Of a stretch of 64,000 nucleotides of DNA, positions 50,697-63,589 are shown piece after piece (position 1 is the first letter of the stretch; every line of letters starts with the position of its first letter). A program made the position numbers and the translations under genes. Source of the DNA: Paragordius varius (lineage: Eukaryota; Nematomorpha); assembly GCA_964247055.1 (NCBI GenBank), contig OZ176051.1, forward strand, positions 11,532,001 to 11,596,000, in the 5' to 3' direction. Below the pieces are notes generated by a model, which was not told the DNA's origin, ran no database searches, and worked only from the letters and a program-made list of their open reading frames with translations.

Positions 50697-51442
50697 CAGC
50701 TCGCCAGGTCTTTTGAGTTAAAAATGTGGCCTCGAAGCTATTTGTGTTTGACACCCCTTCGATTTTAAAACTAGTAATTTGATTAACAATTAGTTAATCA
50801 CATCTTGCCAAATTTTGTGATATTTTTTATTAGAAAAAACCAAAAGCTCTACCAGCTGAGAAGTATTTAACCTATGTATATTAAAAAAAATTATTCAATT
50901 AGCGGATCATTGATTGATTTGGCCCCTATTTAAATGTCAAATCTATAATGGTTTTTGAGAAACTAGTAATATCTTCAACTATATATTTTACCATATTGAG
51001 TCAATCATATTTTCATAAATATTTCTGAATTATCATAAATGTATATCTATTGTTATCTATTTATTTTCAAAGTTTATTCTATCATTTATCACTTATCCTA
51101 TACTTTAAATTTTGTTATAACATACCTATTCCCATTTTTGTTTTTGGACGTAGGACTTACCGTTGGCCTTTTCCTATAATTTGCCTATTAATATTCTCTT
51201 AAAATATATAGATTGTATTCTTGGATAAGTATTGTAGCACTATTTTATTTCATTTTTTACTCTGACACATATAACCCTTGATTTATATTGTATTATACAT
51301 AAATTTTGCTTTAAATTTTTTATTGGAAGTATAATTTCCGTTTTTACCTATAGCCTAGGTTTTTTTTAACATCTATCAATTTGTCATAATTAGTTCGACA
51401 CTTCAATTTTATTATTTTTATTTGTTTGTTTAAAGCTCTCAA
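49090..51442. other. Intergenic stretch upstream of the FAS1 gene
   Basis: It contains the FAS1 promoter region (unrecognised), the hAT-type element at 50439-50760 with its long (TA)n run, and at its right end possibly the 5' untranslated part of the LINE. No coding signal of its own. Confidence 0.5.
50439..50760. mobile_element. hAT-type non-autonomous element, family D, with internal (TA)n
   Basis: It starts near GGCCTGGGCACGCGGTC and ends AATGTGGCCTCGAAGC followed by TTTGACACCCC. The layout and the TTAAATTGATATT segment match family D copies 1 and 3. A (TA)n run of about 55 bp at 50638-50692 has expanded inside it. Confidence 0.6.
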
Positions 51443-54385
51443 ATGAATATTGATGTGTGTAGTAATAACCGGTCAGGCCTGGCCAGCCGCGGTTTTGGTG
51501 TTGTGGCCAATAATACAAAGAGAAAGCAAAGGAATACGGGATGCCTGTATTTTGCTAGTTTAAATGTTGGTTCATTGAAAAGTAAGTTAAATGATATTGT
51601 GAGAATAATGAAAGTTAAACATATTGATATTTTGGCATTACAAGAGACTCGTTACCGCGGAAACGGAGCAAGGACTTTGGAAGAGAATTATCGACTATAT
51701 TACTCAGGTGAAAGTGGCGGACGAAATGGAGTGGCAATTATCATTAATCCCAAATTGTCCAATCAGGTTAAAGAGGTTAGACGCTATAATAGCCGAATTA
51801 TTAATTTAGATATTTTGGTAGGTAACGAGGTCTTAAAGGTATTTAGTATGTATGCCCCGCAAATAGGTTTACCAAAACAAGAAAAGGAGGAATTTTACGA
51901 TACCCTAGATGAAAAATTAGTCGCTCTCCCTTAGCTCAGAGTCAAGTTATGTGGGGATTTTAATGGTCATCTTGGTTCAAAAAGGGAATCTTTTGAAATA
52001 TGGCACGGGGGACATTCTTATGGAGAAAGAAACAAGGAAGGAATTAATTTGCTTAGATTTGTACATCTCACAATTTGGCGATAGCGAACACGTTTTTCGA
52101 AAAAAGAGAGAGTCATCTAGTAACTTACAAAAGCGGCACAAACAAATCTCAAATAGATTTTATACTTGTCCCAATAGACTTATTGAAGCTTGTAATAGAC
52201 TGTAAGGTCGTGCCAATCTTAGAGGTTAGTTCGCAACATAATTTACTTATTTGTAAATTTTTCGTGAAAGAAAAGTCTAAACAAAGTGGTTCTTATTCAA
52301 AGAGATTAAAAAGTATAAAGTGGGAGAAATTATCCGAAAAAAGGCAGGCTTTTATAAAAGAAATACGGTTATCCGAATATGGTGGGTTTAATGGTGATTG
52401 GGATAAAGTAAGTCAGTTAATCAAAAAGGCAGGAACTCTAGTTTGTGGATTAAAAGGCGGAAAATCTCAAGTATACAGAGAGGCTTGGCTTTACGATGAA
52501 AGAATAATATTGATGTGACGAGAAAAAGGTAAGGCTTTTGATAAATGGAGACATACAAGGAATGATGATAGAGATAAGTATAAAAGTTTAAACAAGGATT
52601 TGAAAAAATTAGTCGGCCAGGTTAAGAAAGAAAAGATGAATTTATTTTATGATGAGTTAAATAGTAAGCAAGGTTTAAACAAAGTGTATAAAGTTGCGCA
52701 GCAAAGGAATAAACGCAGGATGGATTTGCCAGGTTATGCGACTGCAATAAAAGGAAAAGACGGAAGCTTGCTGTGCGAAAATGTAGAAATATTAAAAAGA
52801 TGGAAAGAGTACTTTGTGAGTTTAGATAAAGGGGTAGGCGAGATAATTTTGCCAAATACAGTTGAAGCTACTGATAGACCAATAGAAGCAATTACACAAA
52901 AGGAAGTAGAATCCAATTTGTTAGAAATGCCAAACAACAAGGCTGTAGGATCGGACGAATGTAAATTGTTGGAAAGTGCTTGGAAAAGCTGGATTAATTT
53001 TTTTGAAGCGTGTATTTAATAAAGTTGTTTCAACTTATCAAATCCCGGTTGAATGGAAGGAAAGTTTAACTGTGCCTTTATTTAAAGGAAAAGGTGATAT
53101 AAATGAATGTAGTAACTATAGAGGGATAAAACTAATGTCGCACACTATGAAATTGTTTGAAAAAATAATTGAAAAGCGAATCAGGAAAATAATATCTATA
53201 GAAGGAAATCAATTTGGTTTCATGCCAGGAAAGTCAACAGTAGATCCTATACATGCGGTTAGGAGGTTGATTGAAAAACACATTAAAAAAAAGAAAGAAT
53301 TACACGGGGTTTTAATTGATATAGAGAAGGCCTTTGACAGGATTCCTAGAGAAACTATTTGGTGGAGTCTCCGTCGTAAAAAGGTGCCAGAAAGTTATAT
53401 TAAGTTGTTACAAATAATGTACGAATCAGACACCTCCCGGATTAAAACCCCATAAGGTTTATCAGAGCCCTTTTCAATAAAGCATGGAGTCTACCAAGGC
53501 TCATCACTCAGCCCCTTATTGTTTATAATTTGTATGGACGAGGTAGCCAAGGTTGATGTGAGTTCAGGATGGTACTTAATGTATGCAGATGACATAATCA
53601 TCTTGTCTGATTCATTAATTGAGTTAAAGCGAACGGTAAACAGATGGGTTGTTGTGCTGGATCAATATGGTCTGAAATTAAACAAAGAAAAAACCGAACT
53701 TATTACTTTTGGGGGTCCACAACATGAAATGGTAGTTGATGATAGTTGGGTTCTAAAGGGTAAAGAAAGTTGCAAATATCTGGGAGCTATGTTAAGGGCA
53801 GATGGTTCGTTGACTGATGATATTAATTTAAGAATAAAGAGCAGCTGGGTAAATTGGAAGAAAATTTCGAGCGTGTTATGCGATCGAAATATTGATGTTA
53901 GAGTGAAAGGTAAGATTTACAGTTCAGTTGTCCAGCCCTCAATGATGTATAATTCACAGACGTGGATGTCAAAAAATCCGAAGAAAGACATTTTAACGTG
54001 ACTGAAATTAAAGTGCTCAGAATGATGTGTGGGGTAATTAGAAAGGACAGAATCGAGAATAGATTTATTCGTGGGAGCACAGATATTAAACCAATAGTGG
54101 AAAGAATGTCAAAAAATAGGCTACGTTGGTTCGGGCACATTGAAAGGAGAGATTCTAATTATATTGCAAAAATAATAGATGGTTATATAGTTGAGGGAAA
54201 ACGAGTACGTGGGCGACCTAAAACAAAATGGATAGATACAGTAAAAAGAGAGCTAGCAGAATACGAGCTTAATGCAGAGGACGCCATAGATAGAGTTTTA
54301 TGGCGAGACAGGTTGTATAACATGACCGCTCTCACGAGCGAAAACATGTAATGTAATAAAAAAAATAATAATAATAATCATAAAT
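51443..54385 (+). mobile_element. RTE-type LINE (endonuclease plus reverse transcriptase), disrupted
   Basis: The AP-type endonuclease comes first, with FASLNVGSL, LALQETRYRG, GRNGVAIIINP, CGDFNGHLG, KSQIDFILV and SQHNLL. A Lys-rich linker follows, then the reverse transcriptase with FKGKGDINECSNYRGI, GVLIDIEKAFDRIPRE, HGVYQGSSLSPLLF, catalytic LMYADDIIIL and LNKEKTELITFGG. The C-terminal part has NRLRWFGHIERRD and KRVRGRPKTKWID. The 3' end finishes in an AATAAT-type simple repeat (about 54355-54380), usual for RTE elements. Disabling changes are a stop at 51932-51934, a frame change near 52085, a stop at 52516, a frame change near 53000, a stop near 53452, a small loss just before the YADD block, and a frame change near 54000. 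With so few lesions it is relatively young. Strand bias and codon use fit an autonomous-type master copy. Confidence 0.94.
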
Positions 54386-56459
54386 GTATATAAAGTTATT
54401 AAAAATGTAAAGCTTTATAATAAATGAAATATTACCAAATATTATTGAGTCTATGAAGGATGAAAAATATTTGACCAATGCCTAATTCTAAAATTTTATT
54501 AATTTATTTAATTTTATAGTTTGCGTTAAAGTAATAATCTACAATAATACACATATTTTCAAATACACATGGATCAAATTATTCATTCATTTGGTTTTTG
54601 CACTGATAGGTGATTTAAAGTTATTTACAGTTTTGTAATAATTGATTTACATAAAAAATGAAAAAAATTTGCGCTTATCAGGCTACATAATAATGTTCTT
54701 ATATCATCAAGGTGGCCCATTCCATAGTTAAATCATAACTAAAAACTGAAATTAAACCTCTCTATGCAAAATAAATTATCCTCATGTAAACTTAAAAAAA
54801 TAAATTAAATTATAATTATTTTATTACTTAATTTATAAAAATTTATGAAACGAAATATAATAAATATTATAATTATATTAATACAAATAAAAATAAACCT
54901 AAATCTGATATAACTGTCTTTGTTGTTTTACTCATTTATTTTTCGAATTCTATAAACGTTTAAACAGACATTTATCAATCATCTTTAAAACAATTTTTTT
55001 TGTCATATATCTTATATATAATTTTTTTTTGCACAAAAATTTTATTAAAAAAATCAGCCGTGGGAAATTAAATTAAGAGCCGATTTAAAAATTAAAATTT
55101 TTAATAGTTTCAAATGTGCACAATACCAGGAGGTATAATATATCCTTGTGAAAATTATTTGAACATATATATAAAATTATCAGGATTATCATGATGCTTT
55201 TAGTTTTAGTTGAGATAAATCTAAGAAATATTCACAGTGGTAATTGCCCCAGGTCGAGCACGCTAGGGATAATAATATCAAATAATATTTTTTGGTGAAA
55301 GGTAAATGCTTCATGCAAAATTGACTCAAAATAGTGTACATAAACTATATTATGCAAAAATTATTACTAGGATATAGTATTGAAAGTTTCAAATTTTGGA
55401 CTTCTTCTAAAATGGGCTTTCTTAATGCGAGATTCCGCGTTGATAATTTAAAATAATGATAGATTATGATATCATTTTCTAAATGCATCTTTAAATTCGG
55501 CAAAATGGTGAAATGTTATTTCGAGCATTTTGGCTACGTTATAAAAAGTTCAGGAATAAATATACTTGTTCTATAAATTAGATAATGTATATTTTATCAA
55601 CTCAAAATTACGATCAGTAGGTAAATTAAATTCAGACAATTTTTAAAAATTTATATTTTAAACTTGAAGACCAGATTTTTTCAATATTTAAATGTTTATA
55701 TAACCGAATTACGGAATTTTACCTTAAATCCGTTTATACTTTTCACCATGCCAAAACCATGAGAGGCGCCTTAACATATAAAATTTAAATTTTACAGTAT
55801 CATTTTTCTATCTTGATGTCATATGTCATTAAAAGTTGTTATCGCGAATAGTATTTTTGTAATTATTTTGAGGAAACTTGATCATGTAAGAGGGGAAATT
55901 CTTTTAGAATATCACGTCTAATATCATTAAATATAAATGAGATATATATTTCATAAAGATTTTTGTCCAATTTTATGCACCTACAAGACAACAATGTTCA
56001 AATAAACAAAATAATTTTAATATTAGTGTATTTATATCACACTTCAATTAAGCGTTTATAGAAATAAGAAAGTTATGGAGTTTTAAATATTGATAGATTT
56101 TTGTGGTACTTTTAATACTAAACATTTGAGATGGTCGGTTTTACGAGTTCCACATGCGTGTTAATTTTTTAATCGTAGGCTTAAAAGCAACATGAGAATT
56201 TACGTATTGTAAAAATATTTGATTTTTATTAGAGGTTTTAAAAAAATTTTATCCGTACAATTCAACTGTAATAATCCGTTAAGTAATATAATATTATGTT
56301 GTAATTATATTTTAACATACATTTTCGATGATTGTTTAAATAGTCATTAAACACTTAATATAATAAGATTTGTATTATCACAGGAGGTAAACGTTTTTAC
56401 AATCGCCTTTTTAAATTTAAAATTGATGAATTCCAAGTTGACTTTATCTAAATATTTAG
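54386..56459. other. Gene-free AT-rich stretch
   Basis: Nothing recognisable is seen on either strand beyond short open stretches. Upstream exons of the gene ending at 56954 may be hidden here. The best candidate is a short open segment after the AG at about 56380, but its phase does not join to the next exon. Confidence 0.4.
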
Positions 56460-56954
56460 AATTCCAAAACTTTTTGACAATGATGTTAACCAATATATTG
56501 TTTTTATTCGAAAAAAATATAATTTTGGTGATATAAAACATATGGATGTTTTTTATCGGAATTTATCATTAAAACGAAGATCAAGTTTATTTTATTTTAA
56601 TAATAGAACGGGATTCTCTTAACTCTAGGAAAAAACCAAAAAATAAAACTTCGGAGGGTAAAAATAAGAAACCAAAGTCACTTTACAACAACGTTGATGG
56701 TTTATCACATTTGGAGCGCTTTAATAATTTTTTACAAGAAAAAAGTATCAAAAACAGTACCATACATTTTGAGCTGAAAAATGGTTCCAAACAAGCGATT
56801 TTTGCGGTAATTTAATATATTTTCTATCTAAATAGTGTTTGCGCATATTGCTCGGTCTTAAATCATTTAATCTTTTTTTCAGAGTATCAGCCCAATAAAC
56901 CCATTCTTTCAAGCTAATGAAATATTCACAAATGAAAGAAATTTTGCTGTTTAA
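56460..56954 (+). CDS. Unidentified gene, 3' exons
   Basis: Three exon-like segments, 56460-56584, 56607-56806 and 56883-56954, join in phase to about 132 residues plus a stop. The first reads IPKLFDNDVNQYIVFIRKKY.. and ends in a basic patch. The second continues with KKPKNKTSEGKNKKPK and GLSHLERFNNFLQEKS. The third ends NPFFQANEIFTNERNFAV. The two introns would be 22 and 76 nt. I recognise no family. The N-terminal part is not found, so start and function are unknown. The composition (a Lys/Asn-rich basic stretch between folded-looking segments) suggests a nuclear or nucleic-acid-associated protein, but that is only a guess. Confidence 0.45.
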
Positions 56955-58602
56955 TTGAGCAATTTATCGTTATGAAGCGGATGGCGGATCAAACGGATAA
57001 AAAATATTTTACTAAAAAATTTGCTACCAAAATCGAGAAAAACATGACTTTCGGATTAATATATAACATTTACATTTTAAATTCATTTTAATACAATTCA
57101 AATTCACTTTGAAACATTTCAAATTTATCCACGAACAATTCAAATTCATCTTTGAACAATTTAAAATTCTCCCTAAAAATGAATTATGCGTTTTCGGGCT
57201 TACTCATCATTAATATGAAAAATATCTTAATGGCATAGTTTATTATTTTTTTAGAATTATTATAAGTTTAAACAATTTCATTTCATAAAAAAATACCATA
57301 TAAATAATTTTTAATCTTAAAAAACACTTAATTTATTTTAGGGTGAATTTGAATTGTTTGAGGGTGATTTTATTTTTCAAGGGTAAATTTGAACTGTAAA
57401 TGGTATACTAAAACTCTGCATAAGTAACATCTATGGGTTCCAAATATCAAAATTCATTTTCTCAATTATATTTTTTTATCAACTAATCCGTCATTTATGC
57501 CTCATATAACGATAAATGCTCAATCTTTCTATTATCATGCTCATAATAAGATATTTAATCCTTTAAACTTTTAAAAATGAACGTTCTAACATTAACGGAT
57601 CGGCGGTGGTTAAGATGAGTTCTAACCATCATATTAAAAATACCAAGAACACATAAAACTTTTAGACTCAGGCCAAGTCTTGCAAATAATTTCTAAATGC
57701 AAAATTTTCTTTGCGAATCTAAGTAATGCACCAGGTAAAAAGATAACTGCAAACAAATTGGTCATGCTTTTACTCGTAACTCCACACACGGCATATCCAA
57801 ACAAAAAATATATATTATGTACATTTTTTAGGGGTGCGTAACATATAAAACACAACCAGTAATTATTGAAAAAATAAGTAGTAATTTTATTTATGGAGAA
57901 CATGGTAAATAAATTCAAACTGTTATTTTAAAATTTAGAGCAAACAGAAAAAATGTGTTAAATGGGTTGACCAATCCTACAACCAAAATGATTCAAGTCA
58001 TGAATATGAAAAATATGCTCTTCTAAATTCCTACTGCAGTGTTCCACTTTTATCATTGACGCCAAGGACGCCAACTTCCACTAAATTTAATAAAACAGAA
58101 CAAAATTTTATGGTTATTTTATTGTTCGTATTGTTTAAGTTTTACTTTTTTATAAAAATTTAAACTAAAATTTTTATATCCTGAAATATAATTCCAATAT
58201 CATAATCAATTTTTGTAAAACAAACGGGCTAACGTATAATTTTTTTGCTCACTTTTTCCTATCATTTTTACATATAATTTTTTTATACCTATGTATCAAA
58301 AATATATTTACACAGAATTATTTTCAACCGTCAAATCCTTCCCTATATCAAACTCCTCTACCATTATTTTTGAAATATATACCAGGGACAAATACACCAA
58401 AAACACGACCTAAACCAAAGCCCTTTTAATCTCGGTGTGATATACATATAATATGATTTTCTAAAAATGCAATATTAAATGATTAATTAATCGTATTATG
58501 TAAAAAATTATTATTCATAAATCAATAAACACGTGTAATAAATGTAATCTATTTTTAAATCATAAATAAAAACTTTATTTTTTTCTTTCCTTTTCTTTTC
58601 GT
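56955..58602. other. Intergenic stretch with a family A MITE
   Basis: Apart from the MITE at 57066-57404 and a polyadenylation signal (AATAAA read on the minus strand near 58577) for the downstream gene, nothing is recognised. A minus-strand open stretch at 57634-57918 has no domain and looks fortuitous. Confidence 0.5.
57066..57404. mobile_element. MITE family A, copy 5 (longest)
   Basis: About 340 bp. The left end holds three to four AACAATTCAAATTCA[C/T]C-type units and the right end three GGGTGAATTTGAATTG-type units before GAACTGTAAATGGT. It has more subterminal units than the other copies. Confidence 0.8.
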
Positions 58603-61550
58603 TCACCACTTAAACGGGAACTGAAGATTACTTTTTCTATCATATGCCAAGTCATGGAAAGCGTCTAAGAAAATGTTTGTAATTTGCGGTGAAACCATAT
58701 TATACTTTTCTTGTTGGTGTAGGAATAGGTAGAGATCACGTTTAAATTGAGTTTCCTTATATTTTCTAGTGTTAACCGCTCTAGGGATAGGTGAATTCGG
58801 TACAGTAAGGGATTTTATTTTTTTCTTTGACGCTGGAGAGTTTCTGTTAGAGATTTGAGCTTTTGTTTTACCATGAAATGGTTGTTCAATTATTTTTGTG
58901 GAACAAAAGCGATTACCATTATCCGGTAGAGATGTAGATATGAAACTAGAAATTAAAATATTATTGTTGTTTTCTGTGCCCGCTTTTAATTCCCGCGTTG
59001 GAATAATGAATGTTTGAGATATTATTTCGCTTAAAGACTTTGTTGCATTAATTGACGAGAGCGTAGCACTATTTGAGCTTGCATCAGTATCAGTGGGCAA
59101 AAGATTCATTTGTTTTAAGTTATCGAGATAATTGATGGGAATATTTCGTATGTCACCATTTTTGGCGTTCGGTAATGTAATTTGGTTTAAGCGTGCATCA
59201 TTTGATACCGATTTTATTGGGTCTTCATTATTATTTTCTTCCTTTTCAACTTTTTGTTTTAATATAACTGACGAAACTATACTTGTTCCTATCTGTCGAG
59301 CCATACAGGGGGTGATTAACTCTTTTTCAGATTCTGTTTGGTTGGAAAGGTCGTTAGAATTTTTTTCACGAACATTGTCAAGAAAAGAAAATGTAGTGTA
59401 ATTATTTTTACATAAGGACTCTTCACCATTTGGTAATTGACTATGGTCAGAATCGATGGTACATTCTTTTTCAATGGTCTCAAATTTGAAAATGGATGAA
59501 GTAGTTTTGTTGTTCAACAAATGCTTCGAATTTATACTTGAGCCATTTGAACTTGTGGTATTTTGTTGTTTTTTAACAACAATATCGGAAAGTTTTAAAA
59601 ATTTGTCATCCACTCTAATATCTGAATTTACCACGTGTAATTCATGGTTTGACGATATTTTATACGTTTTTGTTGAGAAATCACTAATACAGTCACGGAG
59701 GGCATATTCATTTTGTACCATGGGTCTTTCTTTGCTCAAATTTGAGGAACTTAAGGGGCTCTCAAAGGATTCATAGCTAGTATTTGTTTGAGTTTTTTGC
59801 ACACGTTCTTCCCTTTGACAATCGATGTATTTTAATGGTACACTATCATTTACCAGTTTTATATCTATAAATCATATATCATGCATTGCAAATTATTATG
59901 TTTAATAACCATATTTTGTCGCGGTTATAGTAAATTTTACAATTTCCCTACAAATTGCTCAGATTTATGTTGGTAAAAAGATAAAGAAGTGAAAAATCTA
60001 AAAGCTTATTCGTATTACAAACCTTCGTTAAATTTATGAAACATTGACTGTCCTTGGTCGGTAATTCGCTAGTTTTATAAGTTATAGGGGTGTCCAACAT
60101 GCGGCCCTCAGAAAATTTTTGTGCGACCCAAATTTTTAATCCATGATTTGCAAAATTTACAAAATTTTGGTAAAATTGATATTCCTTAAATTTTTTTAAA
60201 TAAGTCTATCCAAATAGCAAGAACGAGAAAAATTGTTTCCGTTTTCTTTTTGAAGTATGTTTAAAATCTAATATACTATCTATAATATCCATATATATTC
60301 CAAATGCGGCCCGTCGTAATTTTTTAGCTAAAAATGCCCGCAAAGCTATTACCGTTGGATACCCCTGAATTAACACTACTTAAAATATTTTATATATTGC
60401 GCTATATTTAAGGCTTACGGCAATAGTTTTCAAATTTTCATTGTCTTTTAATCAAGCATTAGAACCGATGCTATGTTTTTACCTGAGCTATTATTTTAAA
60501 ATTTAATTTTTAGCAGTAATTAACCTTATTTAATTCATTGTTTTCTTTAACAAAGTGTTTAAACTATAATCAATTTCTAAATATCAAAATCAATACCATT
60601 TAAAAACAATAAATGGACATAATATTTCCGAAGGTGGGAAACTTAATCATTTCATTCAGATTTTTTTAAAAAATAAATATCCAAAAATTAGAACCTTAAA
60701 ATAACCTGATCGCAACCGGTTTAGGATTGCTTATATCAATAATTTTTAAATATTTACTGTTTATAGTGTGGCCAATGGATTGTTCGTATGGTAACAGGCA
60801 TATAGATTCTTCAAAATCATTATTAGCTAATAAAAAAGTCCCTTCGCACCTTCTATCATGAAAATTGCTTTTATTACTGCCAATATCATTGTCATATATG
60901 GAAACATTTTGCAAACAATGTAACTGATTTTTATGGTTAATTTGAAAGGAATTTATACTGCTTGTACTGTTTTCACTGCTATTCTCGTTTGCATGATAAG
61001 GCTCTTTTTGAGGTTGATAGAGCGAAAGATCGCCCCTCATAAAATTGTACCGTTCAATCAAGGATTGTGTTCCACAAACTTTTGTTTTATTAACATTCTC
61101 GGTAGATTTTAGACTATAATTACTACAGCTTATATAGGAAGATACTTCAGGCATAATAATACAATCCATCACATACTGATGGTGTAACTGATCGGGCCAC
61201 TTTCTTTTACATTTTTTTCTACGCACTTTTTTCCTGTTTGTGGAAGTGATATTGTTTGGTTTCTGATTTTTTTCAAGGCCCTTCTCTTGAACAATCGAAT
61301 GATAGGAATTATTTGTAGTTGAACTTGTTAAAGACTTTTGAGATAACTGTTTCTCATTGCCGCTGCTATCACCCGTTTCATTAAGGTTGCAATTATCCAT
61401 TATTGGTAAAGAATATAAAGAGTTTTCTTTATCATATTTTTGGTTAACGAATGTAGAATTTTGTGTTTTAACTGCACATAGCGTACCATCTTGTTTGGCT
61501 TTCCTCCTCTGCCCCAATGAGTTACAGCAATCGAACAATTGTTTAAACAT
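58603..61550 (-). CDS. Uncharacterised Ser/Asn-rich protein
   Basis: Two exons, 60706-61550 and 58603-59842, join in phase (AG plus T) to 694 aa. The start is the first ATG of the long frame, MFKQLFDCC. Most of the protein is polar and Ser/Asn/Thr-rich, with no membrane segment. There is a basic cluster, KKVRRKKCKRKWPDQ, in exon 1 and another, SPASKKKIKSLTVPNSP, near the C-terminus. The most ordered-looking part is the last roughly 60 residues, from FKRDLYLFLHQQEKYN to NLQFPFKW, which could be a conserved domain. The basic clusters could be nuclear localisation signals. I do not recognise the family. Intron 1 (863 nt) carries a hAT-type element. An AATAAA lies just past the stop. Confidence 0.65.
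60085..60367. mobile_element. hAT-type non-autonomous element, family D copy 3
   Basis: It starts TAGGGGTGTCCAACATGC and ends with AATGCCCGCAAAGC followed by GTTGGATACCCCTG. The internal AAAATTGATATTCCTTAAA matches copy 1 at 21203. It lies inside the intron of the Ser/Asn-rich protein gene. Confidence 0.75.
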
Positions 61551-62355
61551 TAGCAACTAATAATTAATTATTTCTATGAATCACTTGTTTAATATAATAT
61601 TAAGTAAGGTTGGGATAAATTATTAAAACATTAATTATTAATTAGTCAATGTAACAAAAAGATGTATACATAATACGTTAGTTGCCAACAATCACATAGT
61701 TTTAAACAAAAACATAGTAAGGGTTTATAATTAGTATACCTAATAAATGTTTCCTATATAAGCTTTACCCAAATACACCAGATATAAATAAGAACGAGGC
61801 CAGAAACCGACCATTAATTTCTTAGTTTTAAGTAAAAAATCGATTTCAAATATAACTAATTGCTAATGACAAAGGCACTTCTATTTATAAGAGATAATCT
61901 ATTCCTTAAATTTGAAATGATGGTGTTACAGATTAAATAAAATTTTTATATAAATTTATTTTATGGTTATATTATGTTTATATATTTAGCAATAACCATA
62001 ATTTTATTTGCAAATTTTAATCATAAATTCGTGAAATTGATCCATGTACTTGCACCCTAACATGGGGATTAGCAATAAATTTTCGCTGTTTATTTTTAGA
62101 ATCTTATCCGTATCTCGGGTGAATACCGTATTTAAATTTAACAAAGCCACAAACTCGGTTCCATTTAAAATTTTAATTTTTTGGGCCTACTTCAACTGTT
62201 TTATTATTATTTTATGTTTGTTTAATTAATACATACATATGATAAAAATGTTAATTTTTTTCCATATTAGCACCAAAAAAGTTATGGTTTAAATGTTGAA
62301 GACAACTGTTCTTTTCTTTATTAGTAATTTTCAATTATTCTCCGTCTATGGCTCT

Positions 62356-62392
<37 letters not shown>

Positions 62393-63230
62393 CCTTTTTC
62401 ATACAAAATCAAAACAATTTTCTAAATATTTATTAAAAAATATTTTTTTTGCTAAATGTTTTGTAAGAATCCATTATCATTAAATTTGGAGTATTTTTCA
62501 ATGTTTGCATTATTGAAATTTTCGTTTAAATAAGCGCTGGTTTTAATTTAATTACATGCGCATCGCTACTCTAAATTATATATTTTTAATAATTTAAAGT
62601 TTAATATACAAAAACATAAAAATAACCTACTAGATATGCTCGTGAAGCGTTTAAAAGGCCTTAAATATTTTCTAAATTTAAGATAAGTTTTGATTTTGAT
62701 TGGGAAATTTTTTTTTGATTGGAATGTTACTAAACAAACTACCTTTTTCGCTATTATATATATTTTTTACTAACGTCATTTTAACGGTCCAATAAAAGCA
62801 TTAAAATCTAAATAAACGCCTGATTATTTTAAAGCTAGGAATATTTAAAATTAGTATAATTTATTAAATAATTAAACATTTATAAAAGGAAGTTTTCTGA
62901 AGTTTGATATTTTTTGGAACAGAAATCACACTAATTAAGCGACAGACATGATTTTAATTATTTCAATTATGATGCCTAACTCAAAGAGTAAAGCAAAAGA
63001 AGAAGCAAAATATTGGCAAATTTACACTTTTTTACATATTATTTATTGAATATTAATTAAAATTTAATTATTCAGAAAGCGCTATTTATTTATCACATAG
63101 GATATTAGTTGTTTGTCAAATTTTCTTCAAATGACTCCCGATTTTGGCGTTAACACATCTCAAATCGGACCTTAGTCGAGGCCGGTTCAATGTTTCACTA
63201 ATATCTATCCAAATTATTACTAATAGCATA
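61551..63230. other. Intergenic stretch between divergent genes
   Basis: AT-rich with a (TA)n run at about 62356-62386. It should contain the promoters of the Ser/Asn-rich gene (left) and the GPCR-like gene (right), but no motif is clear. The open stretch at 62044-62229 has no recognisable content. Confidence 0.5.
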
Positions 63231-63589
63231 ATGACAAAACAATGTCTTTCATCCGATCTAAATGAAAATTACTATCTTTTAATAGTTATTCTCTTTAAAC
63301 TTATATGTTTCATCGGGTTGTGCTTAAATGCGGCGTTTCTCGTCATCTTTACTATGAATATAAAAGATATTTGGGATAGACCAACATACGTGATTTGGAT
63401 TAATATATCGATACTTAACCTGATATGCTTTATACTTATTGTATCTAGACTAGAAAATACTCCATTTTATTTCAACATAATGGCGAACACATCTTATTCA
63501 CAATTGATCTTAACCATAATAAGTATGACCGTACGAAGGGCTATCCACGCGGGTCAACAATATTGCTTTGCCCTGTTAATGATAATAAG
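63231..63589 (+). CDS. Possible seven-transmembrane receptor, first exon (partial)
   Basis: An open frame starting MTKQCLSSDLNENYY continues through several hydrophobic segments. The first is about residues 15-42 (LLIVILFKLICFIGLCLNAA...), with Asn in a GLCLNAAFLVIF context like the TM1 Asn of rhodopsin-type receptors. The second follows PTYVIWINISILNLICFILI, and a third hydrophobic stretch around LILTIISM is less clear. It ends at a good donor, AAG then GTAAGG. The remaining exons lie beyond the window. The fold assignment rests on hydropathy and the Asn position only. Another multi-pass membrane protein is possible. Confidence 0.45.

Noticed and set aside
52622-52940. Minus-strand frames inside the LINE
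   Set aside because: These are shadows of the reverse transcriptase frame on the + strand.
59132-59776. Plus-strand frames inside the Ser/Asn-rich gene
   Set aside because: Antisense shadows of the 399-codon minus-strand exon, with no recognisable domain.
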